Source: Tipula vernalis (Eukaryota > Arthropoda > Insecta > Diptera > Tipulidae). Taken from it: DNA of 64,000 nt. The stretch covers positions 312,585,236-312,649,235 of the forward strand of contig OY282560.1 in assembly GCA_958295665.1 (NCBI GenBank), read 5' to 3'. A model generated the notes under the pieces. That model was not told the origin of the DNA, searched no databases, and saw only the letters and a list, made by a program, of their open reading frames with translations. Each line of letters begins with the position of its first letter. Position 1 is the first letter of the stretch. The translations under genes were made by a program, and so were the position numbers. Shown here one piece after another: positions 32,290 through 45,519 of this stretch.

Positions 32290-35200
32290 GTGAACTTACC
32301 ACCTCAGGGCATCGGGGCGAAACCTGTTGTATATTAGCTCTTACCCCTTCTAAACGAAGCTCTGAGAGGGTCGACAGATATTTCTTCAGTATTCGTGGGA
32401 ACCACATGAAAAAAACTGTAACATCTACACAAAGAAAGAGAAGATTAGAGAAAGAGAAGTTAAGACGGCTAGAAAAACTTACCACCGAAAGCGATGATGC
32501 GAAACGCCAACGATTAAGCAAAAAGCGTGATCAGGTGAATAGTGAAACACACGCTCAACGACAGTTGCGGCTTGACAAGGCTAAGCAATGCATGGAATGA
32601 TTTAGAGCAATGGAATCACATGTCTGAAATATGAGGAGCCGAATCTACTGAACAGCGAGAGACTCGTTTGAAAACCACATGCGAACATATGTCTCAAGTT
32701 AGAGCGGGCGAAACTATTGAACAGCGAGAGGTTCGTTTAAGCGCTGTAAGAGAGCGTACCTCTCAAGTTCGAACAGCAGAAAAGTCCCACAAATAGAAAC
32801 TTTTAACAAAACCATAAATGTATTCTGTGACCAGGTGTACGAGGTCTATACTAAAATACCAATGTTGTCCAAATCAAGTTACAAATCACAAAATAAATTT
32901 AAGTCGTGCTTCGTACCTGCCTGGAATATTATAACAAGCAAAACAACTATATTGCTTACTAGTAAGAAAACTTCAGGGCCAGCCAAAGCTTACTGGAATA
33001 ATTTAGATCGTGGTGAAGTAGCTGATGTAATAAAGCAATTGACACAACCCGATCAACGCTATACCATTTGTAAAAATGGTTAAATTTGATGGACTATTTG
33101 GCCAATATGGTTTTAGAGGACAAGCTGTACTTTTGGCACAAAACATATTTGAATTTACTGAAAGTCTCCCTAATATTTTACCTAGATCTAATGACAGTAT
33201 AGGTATGGTTGTCATTATAAAGAACATTTGTAATACGTGTATTCACGTCCACGTGTATTAGAGCCTGCTACTGTATCAGCTATGGGAGAAGTAACCAACG
33301 CTAATTATGCTGATACAATAATTAATAATTCAATGTGTATTCTATGAGCTTCTTGGCATCAAGCGAACAATCAAGTTTTCAATGCAAACTATGCAGGCAG
33401 CCAATGTAGTTGGCGAACATTACAAGAGAAGCAATATTATCACCACGTTTGTGGACTAATAACATACATAACTTAAATATGCTTGAGGGTGACGCGATAA
33501 ATACAAAAATAAGACAGCTATCAGTAGACAACCTAGACATTTCAGTTATTTAGAAAGGAAACAAATTTAATTGGATGTTTGCGCGATTCAGTGAACAATC
33601 AAAATTTAAGGATGACATTAAAAGAGGCTCTGACTGCAATATTTGCAAACCACAAAGCCGATGTTCTAATTGACGCTTCTAAATCTCTACGAGTCATGAA
33701 TTATAATAATAAATTCTATTTCACCGACTCTCATGCATGTGGCTCTAAAGAGAGAGAGCCGTGTGTTTTCGAATGTGATTCCCTAGATGATCTTGTTCAA
33801 GTTTGCAAACGCGCCACTAATTGGGGTAACGTACAATATACTCTCAACTACATAGATGTTCATACAGGGTGGGTCATCTGTTGGTCCTTTTTTCATTCAA
33901 TTAATTTTAGTACCTAATGTTATCTGTGCTAAAGAATTCTTTGACGTCCTACTGATCGGACAATTGGCAAGATTATTGATTGTTTTGAAGAAACTGGTTC
34001 AGTGGAAGGTCGTAGACCGTATCAACATATTCATACAGTTCGTACTCCTGATGCAGTGTCAGCTGTTAATGAAATTGTTGTTAATGAACCAAGCACATTA
34101 ACCAGGTACCGTTCACAAGAACAAAACATTTCACGAACCACATTACGACACATTTTGCATATTGACGTTCATTTGCATCGATACAAAATTCAACTAACTC
34201 AAAAATTGAGGCCACCAGACCATTTAAATCGTGGTCGTTTTGTTAATTGGATGCTTGAACGAAATGAAGGTTTTTCATCAAAAATCATCTTTAGCGGTGA
34301 AGCTCATTTTCATCTTAATGGGTACGTCAATAAGCAAAATTGTCGAATTTGGGGAGCGGAGAATCCTCATGTTATTCACGAAGCAGAACTTCATCCTCCA
34401 AGAGTCACGGTTTGGTTTGTTTTATGAGCTGTTGGCATCATTGGGCCATTTTCCTTTGAAAATGAACCGGAAAATGCCCTTACAGTGAATGGGGAACGTT
34501 ATTGCAACATGTTAACTGGTTTTTTATGGCCCAAATTGAATGAATTGCGTATTAACGACCTTTGGTTTCAACCAAATTGGGCGACATGCCACGCAAATCG
34601 TACAACATCGCATAATTTCAAGAAATTGTGAAGTTCCTTGGCAACCAAGAAGCCCAGGGGGGGGGGATGGTTATTTGAAAGGTAAGTTTTATGCTAATCA
34701 TCCAAAAACAATTCAACAACTTAAAAACAACATTCGAGCTTTTATTGGAAAAAGTCATCGAAAATTTTGATGTTCGGATGCAGGCCTGTAGACGAAGCCG
34801 TGGTGGGCATATGAGCGATATGGCTTTTCATACATAAATGGCATAGAATCACCTTTGATTATCAATAAAACATTTTGACTTTTCATCCCAAAATGTGTGT
34901 TTTATTTGCAAATAGAAAAAGGACTAACAGATGGCCCATCCTGTATAATTAATAATATCAACATCGCAACAATCGCTTCAAGTTTCATCTTCAATCTTCT
35001 GGAAATACAAACTAATCATAAACAAACTAAACAGTAACATCAAAGATTATCAATACCACCACCAACATGTCAAATTACTCAGATCATTCCCGTACAGGCT
35101 TCAGTAACGGGTCCAATCGACAGCATACAAACTACAGAAGGACAAGTGTTAGATGTACCAAATAATGTTAACAAAATTACTAGGAGAAAAACAACAGATA

Positions 35201-36765
35201 ATATTGTCAATGTCTCTCATGAACGGAAAGCAGAACAATTCGCATGGTTCTGCCTGCTGCCTTACGGGGTGAATGGAGTAAACCAACCATTGAAATGATT
35301 ACTTCTTTTACGCTCTATCAATGTTTCAGTAGCATAGCTTGCTGTAAAAAATTCGAAGGTTAAGATGACAAAGTTGAACACGTTCATCTTTATCTTAAAA
35401 ATCTTAGAGGCTCAGCGGCATATTGGCGTACTGAATTAAACGAGTTGTTTGAGGACCACCAACTTACTTTTTAACATTCAGTTGTAATGATCATCAACTG
35501 GCTAGATATGCGAAAAGCTCTTCTTAATGCCGATGGACGACCAATGGACAATCCAGATGATTTGGATATGGTAGCAACACAGCGGTTAATTGAACAGTAT
35601 CCCGTTATTGTTAGTAGACATTTCATGTATCGCTTCAATGCCCTTATGAAATATACGTTAAGTAACAATAAAATTTTAAATGGACGAACAAAAACTACCG
35701 GTGGAGAATCGAATTTCAGAATCGCGGAAGCTTCCATGTTCACATGGTAGTTTGGGTGGAAGGTCACGCACGTAGAGGGACTGCACCAGCTTAATCAAGT
35801 ATGTAGTTGTGACCTGCCGCCCGAGACATCTGAATTGCTTGATCTGGCAAAAAAATACCAATTACACAAACAAACACATATTTGCTATAAAAACAACTGA
35901 CAACAAACCAGACAGAGACTAATTACACTAAATGATAATAGTAAAATGATAATCAGGAATGTTCCCGCCCTATAGTTATCCAGATAACTATTACTATAGT
36001 TTACTTCATCAGTATGTTTCGTATCGAAATGAGAGCGAGTTAATCGTGGACTAAGACACAGCTAGAGAAGCTATTCTTACTGGTAATAACTTGCTTTTGA
36101 TGCGGCAACAGTGGCAACACATAGAATTCCCCTATGAGATGCTTTGTATAGTGGATTCCCGACTTAAGCAACTTAAAAACAACGAATGTCTCTTTGGTGG
36201 TATAAATATTTGTGTATTCGGAGACTTAATGCAGTTACCTCCCGTGCGAGGAAATCAAGTGAGTGATCAACTCTCTAGATTTGTCCCAGCAACACACCTA
36301 TGGCGTTATTTCTCGTTAATATAATTGACCGAAAATATGAGACAACAGGATAGTACAATGATAATATATTCGTTGGGGCCAAGGTCATGTTGCGTTATAA
36401 TTTAGTTGTGTCCAAAGGTTGGTGAATGGTGCCATTGGATATATTACAGAAATCATATGGCCATGCTTCCGGAGACCACAAATATATGAAAATGACATAC
36501 CATCCGTCCGTATAGACTTCGATAAAGACGGTGTTCACCTATAGTCATAGTACTGCTGAACGAAGGATGTTGCCAATTATATTATGCTGGGCTTCAAGGC
36601 TCTTCACTGCTGGCCAAGCATACGTGGCCTTAAGTAGAGTCAAATCGCTAGAAGGTCTCCTTATTGAAGAACTAGACTGTACTAAATTAACAGGCAAATG
36701 ACGATGCAAAAATGACGCAATTAATGAAATGAACAGACTTAGAAACACGTCCACTGAAAACTAAA
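32290..36765 (+). pseudogene. Helitron Rep/helicase protein, decayed, with a nested mariner element
   Basis: Ordered remnants of a Helitron protein run along the plus strand in several frames. There is a Lys/Arg/Glu-rich repeat region (STEQRETRL-type, 32400-32780). An N-terminal domain follows (FDGLFGQYGFRGQAVLLAQ near 33085 and YNNKFYFTDSHACGSK near 33700). The Helitron-like Rep region comes next: LRGSAAYWRTELNELFEDHQ near 35410, NWLDMRKALLNADGRP at 35490, and the HUH motif FHVHMVVW with its His codons at 35734-35742. The PIF1-type helicase has FGDLMQLPPVRGN at 36220 and RVKSLEGLLIEEL at 36640. Stops and frameshifts are frequent, so the copy is dead. Replication initiation and 5'-3' unwinding are the known family functions. 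The element's ends could not be placed. Confidence 0.8.
33865..34943 (+). mobile_element. Mariner/Tc1-superfamily element with ~30-bp inverted repeats, TA duplication, nested in the Helitron
   Basis: The ends are CAGGGTGGGTCATCTGTTGG at 33865 and its near-complement ending at 34943. The match extends to about 30 bp with a few differences, and TA lies on both sides (33863-33864, 34944-34945). The transposase is broken. HTH residues are followed by SRTTLRHILHIDVHLHRYKI, GYVNKQNCRIWGAENPHVIH and LHPPRVTVWFVL, then a stop. Further blocks are GPFSFENEPENALTVNGERY and WFQPNWATCHA. The first catalytic Asp is replaced (GEAHF) and the second is altered (QPNWATC). A run of eight G marks a further lesion near 34660. 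It therefore needs transposase from elsewhere to move. Confidence 0.88.
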
Positions 36766-36769
36766 AATA

Positions 36770-38320
36770 AAAAATAAATTAATAGTGTAAGGTTGATTTT
36801 TTGATCGGACGCAGTTTGGATGTCTTGCTTATAGGACAAAAAAATAATATAGAAAAGAAGTGTGTTGTAGACTTTAGACAAAAGAAGATCGAGTCGAGAG
36901 TGAAATTAACTAAATATTAAAAGATAATTTAATAAAATTATTTTAACGTGTTTTTTATTTAAAAAAATTATAAAGCAGATATTTAAAAAGTGGAATAATA
37001 ATCGTTAGCCAATCTGGAAAGCTCACAATAGTAAAAAAAACATTTTTAAAAACAAGCTTTTATTTGAATGCTCTAAAACGAAGAAAATAAACTTTAAAAT
37101 AAATCAAACCCATCAATTTACTACATTATACTTAATACCTTCTTACATTATGCTCTATGCTACTACATACTAGAAAGCCGAATAAATCCGGGGAAAACGA
37201 ATCAAACGGGTTATTAATTTTTATAACTCATTCTTACAAAAATAGTAACCGAAATATATAATTTTTGTGGTAAACTACAGATGTCACTAATTCTTCAAGC
37301 GATTTAAATAAACGTCTTATTGGGAAATCGTTACACCGTACAAGGTATCCTCAAGTGTACAGTAATATTAAAGTAGTAAGTAGTAAATGAACCATCTGTA
37401 ACGAGACATTTGCACTAAATTATGTATTTATTTTACAAAACAAGATCTTACATCATTGATTTTTTTTTATAAGTTTATACTGCCTCTTTCTCATAGGCAC
37501 ACAAAGAAATGTTATATTCAATAAGGTTTGACTAAAATATAAACCTAAAAATATTTTATGTTACGAATATTTTTGATTATCACGGCTTGTATATCTAGGT
37601 GCTTTGCTATATCACAATTAAACTTGCCACCTTTTGGGATACTTTAACAATTTAAGGTTTGAAAAAACTCTGAAAACGCCAATTGTAATCGAACGAAAGC
37701 TGAGGATACCGTGAAGTAACTTTTAGTCTCAGTACCTGGTGAAATTACCATGCTCTATATTGCAAAGTAAAAAATATTTGAGTTATCTTCCAAACAATAG
37801 CTGTATTTCCTTGAATAATTTGAATAATTTTTTCTCATGGATACAAATCGCGAATTATTTGTTCGATTTAATTATAATTATCTTGCTTGTTGCAGCTTCT
37901 TCTTTTTTCTGTTTAATATTCACGTATTTTATTTGTTCGAGCACGAAATGAATAATTAACAAAAAAATGTCCGACTGAACACAACCTCTGTATTTAATTT
38001 ATTTCATTGTAAAAAATTAAATCCTCTGTTTATACAGAGAAAAAGAGGCAACTTCAATTGAGCGTGCAAGTGAGAATATAACATGTATTTATGCTCTCTT
38101 TGGTGACGAAGAGTATAAAAACAATTTTTTATTAAATTTTTGTTCCAGCACAATTTTCCTTTACTGGTTTTTTTTTTTTGGAAATCTTCAATAGAATTGA
38201 CCAATTTGGTACTTGAGGGCACAGTTTTACTAAAGCAGTAACTCAACAGATCAATACTAATAAACTATTAACTATCTTCGCACAATTTTGAATATTATAT
38301 GTAACAAGATGCAAAGTTCA
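36770..38320. other. Gene-free AT-rich stretch
   Basis: Presumably includes the 3' end of the Helitron, but I see no convincing CTRR end with a hairpin. The exact 23-bp repeat shared with 28.65 kb lies at 37584-37606. No gene recognised. Confidence 0.45.
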
Positions 38321-38324
38321 AGAA

Positions 38325-38990
38325 ATATTAACACAAGTAATCTCGCAAAGCTCGGGTAATCTTCTGAATTCGAATATTCCAGAAAAACTTGGATAAACTT
38401 AAAATCATAGAATAATCTTGAAAAATTAAGAAATCAACAAAATCTACATAAATTAAAAAATTTTTAAAAATCTTGAATTTCAGGAATCTCTTCTCTGTAA
38501 GATAATTCATTCGAGTGATATGCCTACTCGTAATTCAATTCTAAGCTAAACTCGAATAATATCGAAAATCTCGAATAACATCGAAATCTACATAATTTCG
38601 AATAATAAACTAACAAACTCGGAAAGTGTCAGAAAATATCGAAAATATCGATCACTAATTCTAGCCATATCACTCAACTCAAGAATATATTCTAATAATC
38701 TCGAAAAGTTTGAATTATCTTAGAGTTCTAGAATAAACTTAGATTCTTAGAATAATCTTGAAAAACTAAAAGTTAAAATTCCAAAAAAAAAAAACTTTCT
38801 CGCAAAAACAACTAGAAAACCTCGATTAATCTTGAAAAAGTTGATTAAACCCAGATATCTAGATTATTCTAAAAATCTCAAAACCTCTAATTTCCGAAAT
38901 CTCTTATACAATATTTCAATCCAAATTAGCTCAGACAATATCGAAATCATGGAGAATCTTGAAAAATCTATAAAATCTCAACTACAACTT
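38325..38990. repeat. Degenerate AATCTCGAAAA-type repeats
   Basis: Words such as AATCTTGAAAA, AATCTCGAA and AATATCGAAA recur with irregular spacing through this stretch. It is AT-rich and has no coding potential. Confidence 0.6.
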
Positions 38991-39652
38991 CTTTTCGGTT
39001 TGAGCGGGCGAAAGTCCCATTAATTACTTGTAATTTCCCGTGGCGTACTGCAGCTATCGGGGGGTCACAGGTGGTGGATAATGGACGACCTATCGATAGG
39101 TAGGTTAGCGTTGAATTAAATAAGCCGCCCCCAACCGCAGTCCAGCTGGTGGGAGAGTCTCAGGCTACTGGGGAGTGGTTAACCTCAGTTCATTAAATTC
39201 TGAGTGCCTATGATGCCCAGCATGGAAAGGCAAACAGATGGCGCCAGAAAACCATCGACCAATAACGACGGCGGACTGGACGTCGCGTCCTCTCTGCACC
39301 TCCGGAGTCTCCGCGGGTGATGAGTGGGGGTACCCTATAAACGGGTGACCCGGGGAATGGAATGGATCCCATTGGATTGGGCTCTCCATGTGAATAGGTG
39401 AAAGGAGGAGAGAATGTGGGCGGAGGGAAGGGGGTGCTGGGAGGCCGCGGTGCTAGCGAGCCGAATGGGCTGGATTAAGGTGTTAAGCGACCCGTGCTGA
39501 TCATCAACTAGGCTGGGGGCCCATTTAACAAAGCCCAGTCGCTAACGGAGCCCTCTGGATACCTGGCGACCTCCAGTTGTATTTAGCCTTACCTGCGTAT
39601 ACGGATCTCTGCGCAGGCGGACCTTTATTTCTCCGATACTCGTGGGAATCAG

Positions 39653-40910
39653 ATGGAAAGATCGAACAACGAAACAACAAAGGGCACCGGCTCTCCTCAA
39701 AAGCCGGTATCAGCGAAGGGAGGTACCTCGAACCAGACGGGTGGGGCCTCTAAGGTTGCAAAGGGGGTTGGCTCTAGGGCAAAAGTCCCGGGAGTTAGCG
39801 GTACCAACGCAGCACAGGGGAGTGGGACGAGAGACATTCCTCCGGCGAAAAGGCGATACAGGAATCGCCGCTCGGCATTCCGAATTCTCGAGAAGTGGGC
39901 TGCGACCCCCGAGGGGCAGCTTACGGAAGAGCAAAGAACTTCAGTAGCTTGGGCAAGGAGCACTGTGGGCTGTGGAGGCTCGGAAAGGGACCATGTGTCG
40001 AAAAGACAGCGGTCTTAGGATGAGGTGGATGTAGTCAACAGCAAGCGGGCCAAGTTGGTGACTGAAAAGAAGCCGAGCTCCAACACAGGGACAAAGCTGT
40101 TCAGCGATGTCCTGAGGGAGCATGTGTTGATGCTAGCCGTCATTGACGAAAGTCAAGAAGATGGGAGCATCACGGCCGAAAAATGGAGGTTGGTGTATAA
40201 TGCACTCAACCTCGTCTTTTTAAAGGTCCTGGGTGAAAATTCGGGACCACCCCATCCTGCAGAGATGCGGGATGGTATCAAAGGCGTGTGAATATGACTG
40301 CATGCTTGGACTCTAGATCTGTGGATCTATATAAAAAGGTTATAGCCAAAGTAGGGGAGGTGTGGCCAGGCGCAAAGCTTGCGGCAGTTAGTCGGGAGGA
40401 AATTCCCAGCAGGCCGAGGGCACGTGTCTGGCTGCCATCCGAACCGGCTAGCCCTGACGAGGCTTTGGAAATCATTCAGGCCAGTAACCCGAGTCTTCCG
40501 ACCGGAAATTGGAAGATCGTCAAGCAGGAGGAGGCGAAGGGGGGCTCGAAATTATCAGTTATGGTAATAAATAAGGAGTCCCTTGCCCTCCTTCACAAAA
40601 CGAAGGGAGTAATTGACTTCGGTTTCGGGTCAATTACTCTCACCTTTATAAAAAGGATGGGGCGGAAGCGCGTACGGGAGGCCAACCGGAGGATGGTGGC
40701 AACCCGCCAAGGCCTGAAGGGGGTACCAGCATGGGGGGAGAAGCTGAGGGTATGGGGGAGAGTGAAGCCGGCGACCTCGGTCGGGCAAGGCCTCCCTTGA
40801 AGGTTAAGGAGGGGCACATAAGCGAAGGAGCTGGTGTACCGATGGAGGAGGATGTCGGCGGCCCGGCCAGACGGGGGGCACTGACAAGTCCTCTACAGAG
40901 GGTATAAGGG
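39653..40910 (+). pseudogene. LOA-type LINE ORF1 (gag-like), broken
   Basis: The frame from ATG at 39653 is open to a TAG at 40016 and continues in the same frame to 40291, so only one stop breaks this part. A frameshift near 40280 leads to 40288-40800. The first part is basic and Ser/Gly-rich. The last part (DLYKKVIAKVGEVWPGAKL, ARVWLPSEPASPDEAL, GNWKIVKQEEAKGGSKL) resembles the DUF4780-type domain of LOA ORF1 proteins. The product would bind RNA in a cytoplasmic particle. Frame damage rules out a full-length product. Confidence 0.75.
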
Positions 40911-41003
40911 GTGGCGAGACGGCGGATCCGGCGCATCCCAAAATACCGGGAAATAATATTCCTGCGGTAGCAGGAATATACCATAGAGATAGGTAGAGGT
41001 TAA

Positions 41004-44000
41004 ATGGTTACGATTAAGATAACACAAATTAACCTTCACCATTCCAAGGCTGCTTCGGCAGCTCTACTCCTTAGGCTGACTAGTTCGGGTGAGTGACTAG
41101 TGACTAGTTCGGGTGAGGATGTGATACTAATCCAAGAACCTTGGATTAACAACAACAGGATCTGTGGCCTCAGAACCAAGGGGTATAAAATTATATCTTC
41201 TTATTAGTCTGGGAAGATCAGATCTTGTGTTCTTGGGAAAATAATATTAGTCTTTTCCTTCTCTCTCAATACAGCAATGGTGACACTACTGCAGTTAGCC
41301 TGGAAGTAGGCACTTGTAGATTCTGGCTAATTTCAGCCTACATGGACCGGGAGAAGGAGGTTCCTTCGGATAACCTGGAGGAGCTGATTCGTAAAGCGGA
41401 ACAATCAAAGGTAGGTGTGGTACTGGGGTTGATGCTAATGCGCATCACACTATCTGGGGAAGCACGGACATTAATGAAAGGGGTGAGTCGCTTTTTTATT
41501 ATTTGATGAGTACTAACCTTTCAGTGTATAATATTGGGCGGGAACCCACATTTATTACTAGTAACAGGCAGGAGGTTCTAGACGTGACCCTTGCCTCAAA
41601 TAATATTCTTCATATGGTTAAAAATTGGAGGGTGGATAAGGAACACGCCTTTTCTGATCATCGATATTTAACCTATAGCCTCGATATTCACCCTGCTACC
41701 CGGGAAGCCTTCAGGAACCCTAGAAGGACCAACTGGAGCAAATATGGGGAATTATTGGAGGAAATGTTACCGACGAGGGCTATGGAGCCCCCGACGACCG
41801 TTGGGGAGCTGGAGGACATGGTGGCTAGCGTTACTAGCGCATGCAACCGATCCTTTCGCACTGCCTGCCCACTGGCTAAGCCTAGGGGTAGGCAAAAACC
41901 GGTATGGTGGTCCAGGGAACTGGGAACCTATCGTCAGGCTTGTAGGACAGCCTTGAATAGAGCCAAAAATACAAGGGAGGCTCAGGATTGGGACTCCTAT
42001 AAGGAGAAACTCGGAATTTATAAGAAAGAATTAAGAAAGGCACAAAGGAGGTCTTGGAGAATCTTCTGTGATAATATGGAAGAGGTATCCGAAACCTCCC
42101 GCCTTAGGAAGATTCTTTCCAAAAAAAAGTACATATAGTCCCAGTTTTTTGATAAATCGGGACGGATCTTGGACAGCTTCTAGTGGAGAATCTCTGGAGC
42201 TTCTCTTCGAGACACACTTCTAAATGAACTTTGAAGACCTGTTGGTGCGTAGCAATCATTATGAATCACTGTCAGTAACCACAGAGGATATCGTAACCAG
42301 GAAACGGATCCTATGGGCACTGAGGGGTTTTAAACCATTTAAATCGGCTGGTCCGGATCAAATTATACCAGCGGAACTTCAAAACAGCTCAGTAATTATT
42401 CTTCCCTACCTGGAAGCTATATTCAAAGGGTGTTTGAAGCTGGGCTATATTCCTAGGTACTGGACGGAGGTCAATGTGGTGTTCATACCGAAAGCGGGGA
42501 AAAGCTCACATGTCTATCCTAAGGACCTAAGACCAATAACTCTATCATCCTTTCTTTTGAAAACCTTGGAAAGGCTGCTGGATGTATACATCAGAGATAA
42601 AATAGGTGCCAGGAAGTGGGCATCGTCTCAGCATGCGTACACAAAGGGTAGATCTGTGGACACTGCTCTGCACGCCTTGGTGTCTACGATTGAGAAATCG
42701 ATTAATTCGAAGGAATTCTCTTTGGTGGCCTTCCTGGATATAGAAGGCGCCTTTAATAATGTGAAAGCGGAGGCAATCAAGGAGGGATTGTCATTTTTGG
42801 AGGTGGACGTTCCTCTGATAGGGTTAATCAATTATATGCTGGGAAGCAGGATTGTTAGCTCGAAGTTGGGGGACTCCACCATCAAGAGGCGAGTAACTAG
42901 GGGAACTCCGCAGGAGGGGTTCTGTCCCCTCTTCTCTGGAACATAGTGGTAAACGGGTTACTACTTGAATTGGAGAGAGAGGGTATTGAAGTTATCGCGT
43001 ACGCAGATGACGTAGCTTTAGCTGTTACCGGGAAATTCCTGGGCACGATTGTAGACGTAATGCAGAATGCGCTTACCATCGTTACGAAATGGGCTTGCAA
43101 ATGTGGATTTGGTATTAACCCGTCCAAGACAGAGCTGGTACTCTTTACTAAGAAATACAAAATCCCGGTAGTTGTCCCTCCTACCTTAAATGGCACGAGA
43201 CTTGCTTTTACTGATAGAGCTAGATATCTGGGCATTATCTTGGACAGTAAGCTTAGTTGGAAGCCCAACATGTTGGAGAGAATAAACAAAGCTACTATTA
43301 CTTTGTACTTCTGTAGGAACGCCATTGGGCATAGATGGGGTCTGAAGCCGGAGCTGGTACACTGGCTCTACACCGCTGTAGTGAGACCTGTACTCATGTA
43401 CGGGGTAGGTGTTTGGTGGCCAGCTCTGGACAAGGTAACTTACAAAAGTAAGATTGAGAAAGTGCAAAGAACGGCCTGTATGCTTGTTTGCGGGGCATTG
43501 AGGTCGAAACCGACAAGTGCCTTAGAGGTTATGTTGCACCTTCTTCCGATCGACATTTTTGGCAAACAGATGGCGGAAAATACGGCTGTACGTGGACAGT
43601 CAAGCGGCGATCCGGTCGTTAGAATCGGTTTCTTTGGCGTCACGGGTGGCGTTGAGTTGTCACTCATCCCTAAATGAGATGGGGCAGCATTTCAATATCC
43701 AGGTAGTCTGGGTCCCAGGTCACTCGGGCGTCATGGGGAACTGCAGGGCGGATGAACTTGCTAGGCATGGTACGACTCTCCAGCTGCAACCGGAAAGGGC
43801 AAGTCTGGGGAGGCCTATCACAGCGCTGAGACAAGCACTTTCGAAACAGGCGCTATCCTCAGCTGGGGAAAGGTGGTCTAACACCCTCACCTGTAGAGTT
43901 GCAAGACACGTTTGGCCAAAGCTGGACAAGGGGCGCACTAGGGCATTAATATCCTTACGCAGACGTGAATTAAGAACGGTCGTAGGAATTCTCACGGGAC

Positions 44001-44239
44001 ACTGCCTTTTTGGAGAACATGCAAGAAGGCTGGGTCTGGAGGCTAATGACTTCTGCAGAAGCTGCTTGGACGAAGAGGAGGAAGAGACGTTGGTCCACTT
44101 CCTTTGCTCGTGTCCAGCATTGGCTCTCAGAAGGCACAAACACTTAGGCAAGTTCAGGATGGACTGCCTCTCGGATCTCGAAAACATTAAAGTGCGGGAC
44201 GTCTTACGCTCCATAAGTAGCTCGAAATGGTTCCAATAG
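41004..44239 (+). pseudogene. LOA-type LINE ORF2: endonuclease, reverse transcriptase, RNase H; several frameshifts
   Basis: It begins with an ATG at 41004 and endonuclease residues (ITQINLHHSKA, LIQEPW). A 15-bp duplication (GACTAGTTCGGGTGA, near 41080-41117) adds a stop. The endonuclease continues with WLISAYMDREKEVPSDN (41330) and EHAFSDHRYLTYSLD (41640). Reverse transcriptase follows: SAGPDQIIPAEL, RPITLSSFLLKTLERLL, VAFLDIEGAFNNV and RGTPQEG (42224-42946), then after a frameshift VIAYADDVALAV (43000) and ARYLGIILDSKLSWKP. RNase H appears as LYVDSQAAIRSLES and VVWVPGHSGVMGNCRADELA (43600-43760), after a deletion of its start. The C terminus has CRSCLDEEEEETLVHFLCSC (44055) and ends SSSKWFQ. 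At least four frame breaks make it inactive. Confidence 0.85.
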
Positions 44240-44330
44240 GGGTAAAAGGAGATACATCCTATGGTATCACAATGGACCGTCACTGGTCTAAGTGTGCGTA
44301 AGCAGCCACTCCAACCTAACCTCCCGCGTT

Positions 44331-44985
44331 GGAGAGATCTACCTAAGCTCTGTGTTTGTACAAATGAAATCGAAATTAGCGAATCAACAATGCAAGAAAC
44401 ACATCCAATATGCTAGATAAGATCTGCAATGTGTCGGAATTCAGAAAAAGCAAGTGGATATGGAGCGGACACATGTTGAGCTGAAGCGAAAGACCTTGGG
44501 CAAAACATGTGTAGAGCTGAAGACAAAGTGAAGTGGTTCAGCATAGTATACGCCCTATGCTCCTAAACGGAGATAACGGGAGGAAACAAATGAAACTTAG
44601 GCACTTAGGGAGTGAAACCAACTTTTTTCATGCTGAAATGTAATTAATTTCACAAAAAACAGGACAAACAATGTCCAGCTCATAGTAACTCCGGGAGGCA
44701 GAACATTCGATTCGAAAACTGGCCTTTCAAATCGCATATGACTTCAATGATGGATGTGAAGTTTTCCACAAATCCACAGATTCTATATAATATGTATTAG
44801 TTTCACACTGCTAAACTAAATTCCAATTAGAAAAATTACGATTCATATTGAAATATTTAGTACTAAAAATGTAATTTCATTACAAAATCTTTCGAATAAA
44901 ACTGATTTCCTGTAAAAGTAAGACCATTCAGAGGCAATGGTAGTGGAATTTATTCAAAATAATATATGGACCATAAAAAAATGAA
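44331..44985. other. Stretch between LINE and palindrome, possible LINE scrap
   Basis: At 44440-44530 the plus strand reads RKSKWIWSGHML and then stops; this resembles the C terminus of RTE-type LINEs (KWKWAGH style). The match is short and uncertain. The rest shows nothing. Confidence 0.3.
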
Positions 44986-45519
44986 TCCAAACGGAGTAGT
45001 AGGTCAGCTACTACATGTACTATCGGAAAGTGAATTCAAATCTCTGGCAATGAGTGCTAAGGCCAATTTATCAGTTTCATATCCATATTCATCAATAATT
45101 ATTTATATTTTCTGATTGCTGGGTTCCATTTAACGTGGCACAGTGCACACAAGTACTTCTGACTTCACACAGCTACTCTTGCTAAATTTTATGAGTAGTT
45201 TGCTTTTTGAATTTATGGCGTTTTCGTTACCAGAATATTTAGTACAACTAATCCATATTATTTTAATGCAATAATAATGTTACGTAATTAATTATTTATT
45301 ATTTAAAAAATCGAGCCTCATACATTTTTACAAAAGTAAAACACACGCCCTCTTTTAAGCCAAACCAAATATTTCAGCACTTAGCAGAAACATTGTATAG
45401 TAAATGTAGTACATATGCCCTAACAGAGATGTCACCATATCGACATATTATAGACACATTTGTTTTGATTGCATAAAACAAATAAATGTATATTAATTTG
45501 TATATGATAAGATAGACGA

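Larger units (their letters stand above)
39030..44330 (+). mobile_element. LOA-type non-LTR retrotransposon, near full length, damaged
   Basis: A sharply more GC-rich block with, in order, a ~620-bp 5' region, ORF1, ORF2 (endonuclease, reverse transcriptase, RNase H, C-terminal Cys region) and a short 3' end finishing near CCAACCTAACCT. The RNase H domain and ORF1 type point to the LOA/I side of LINEs. The boundaries are set by the change in composition and are approximate; no target duplication was found. Confidence 0.82.
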
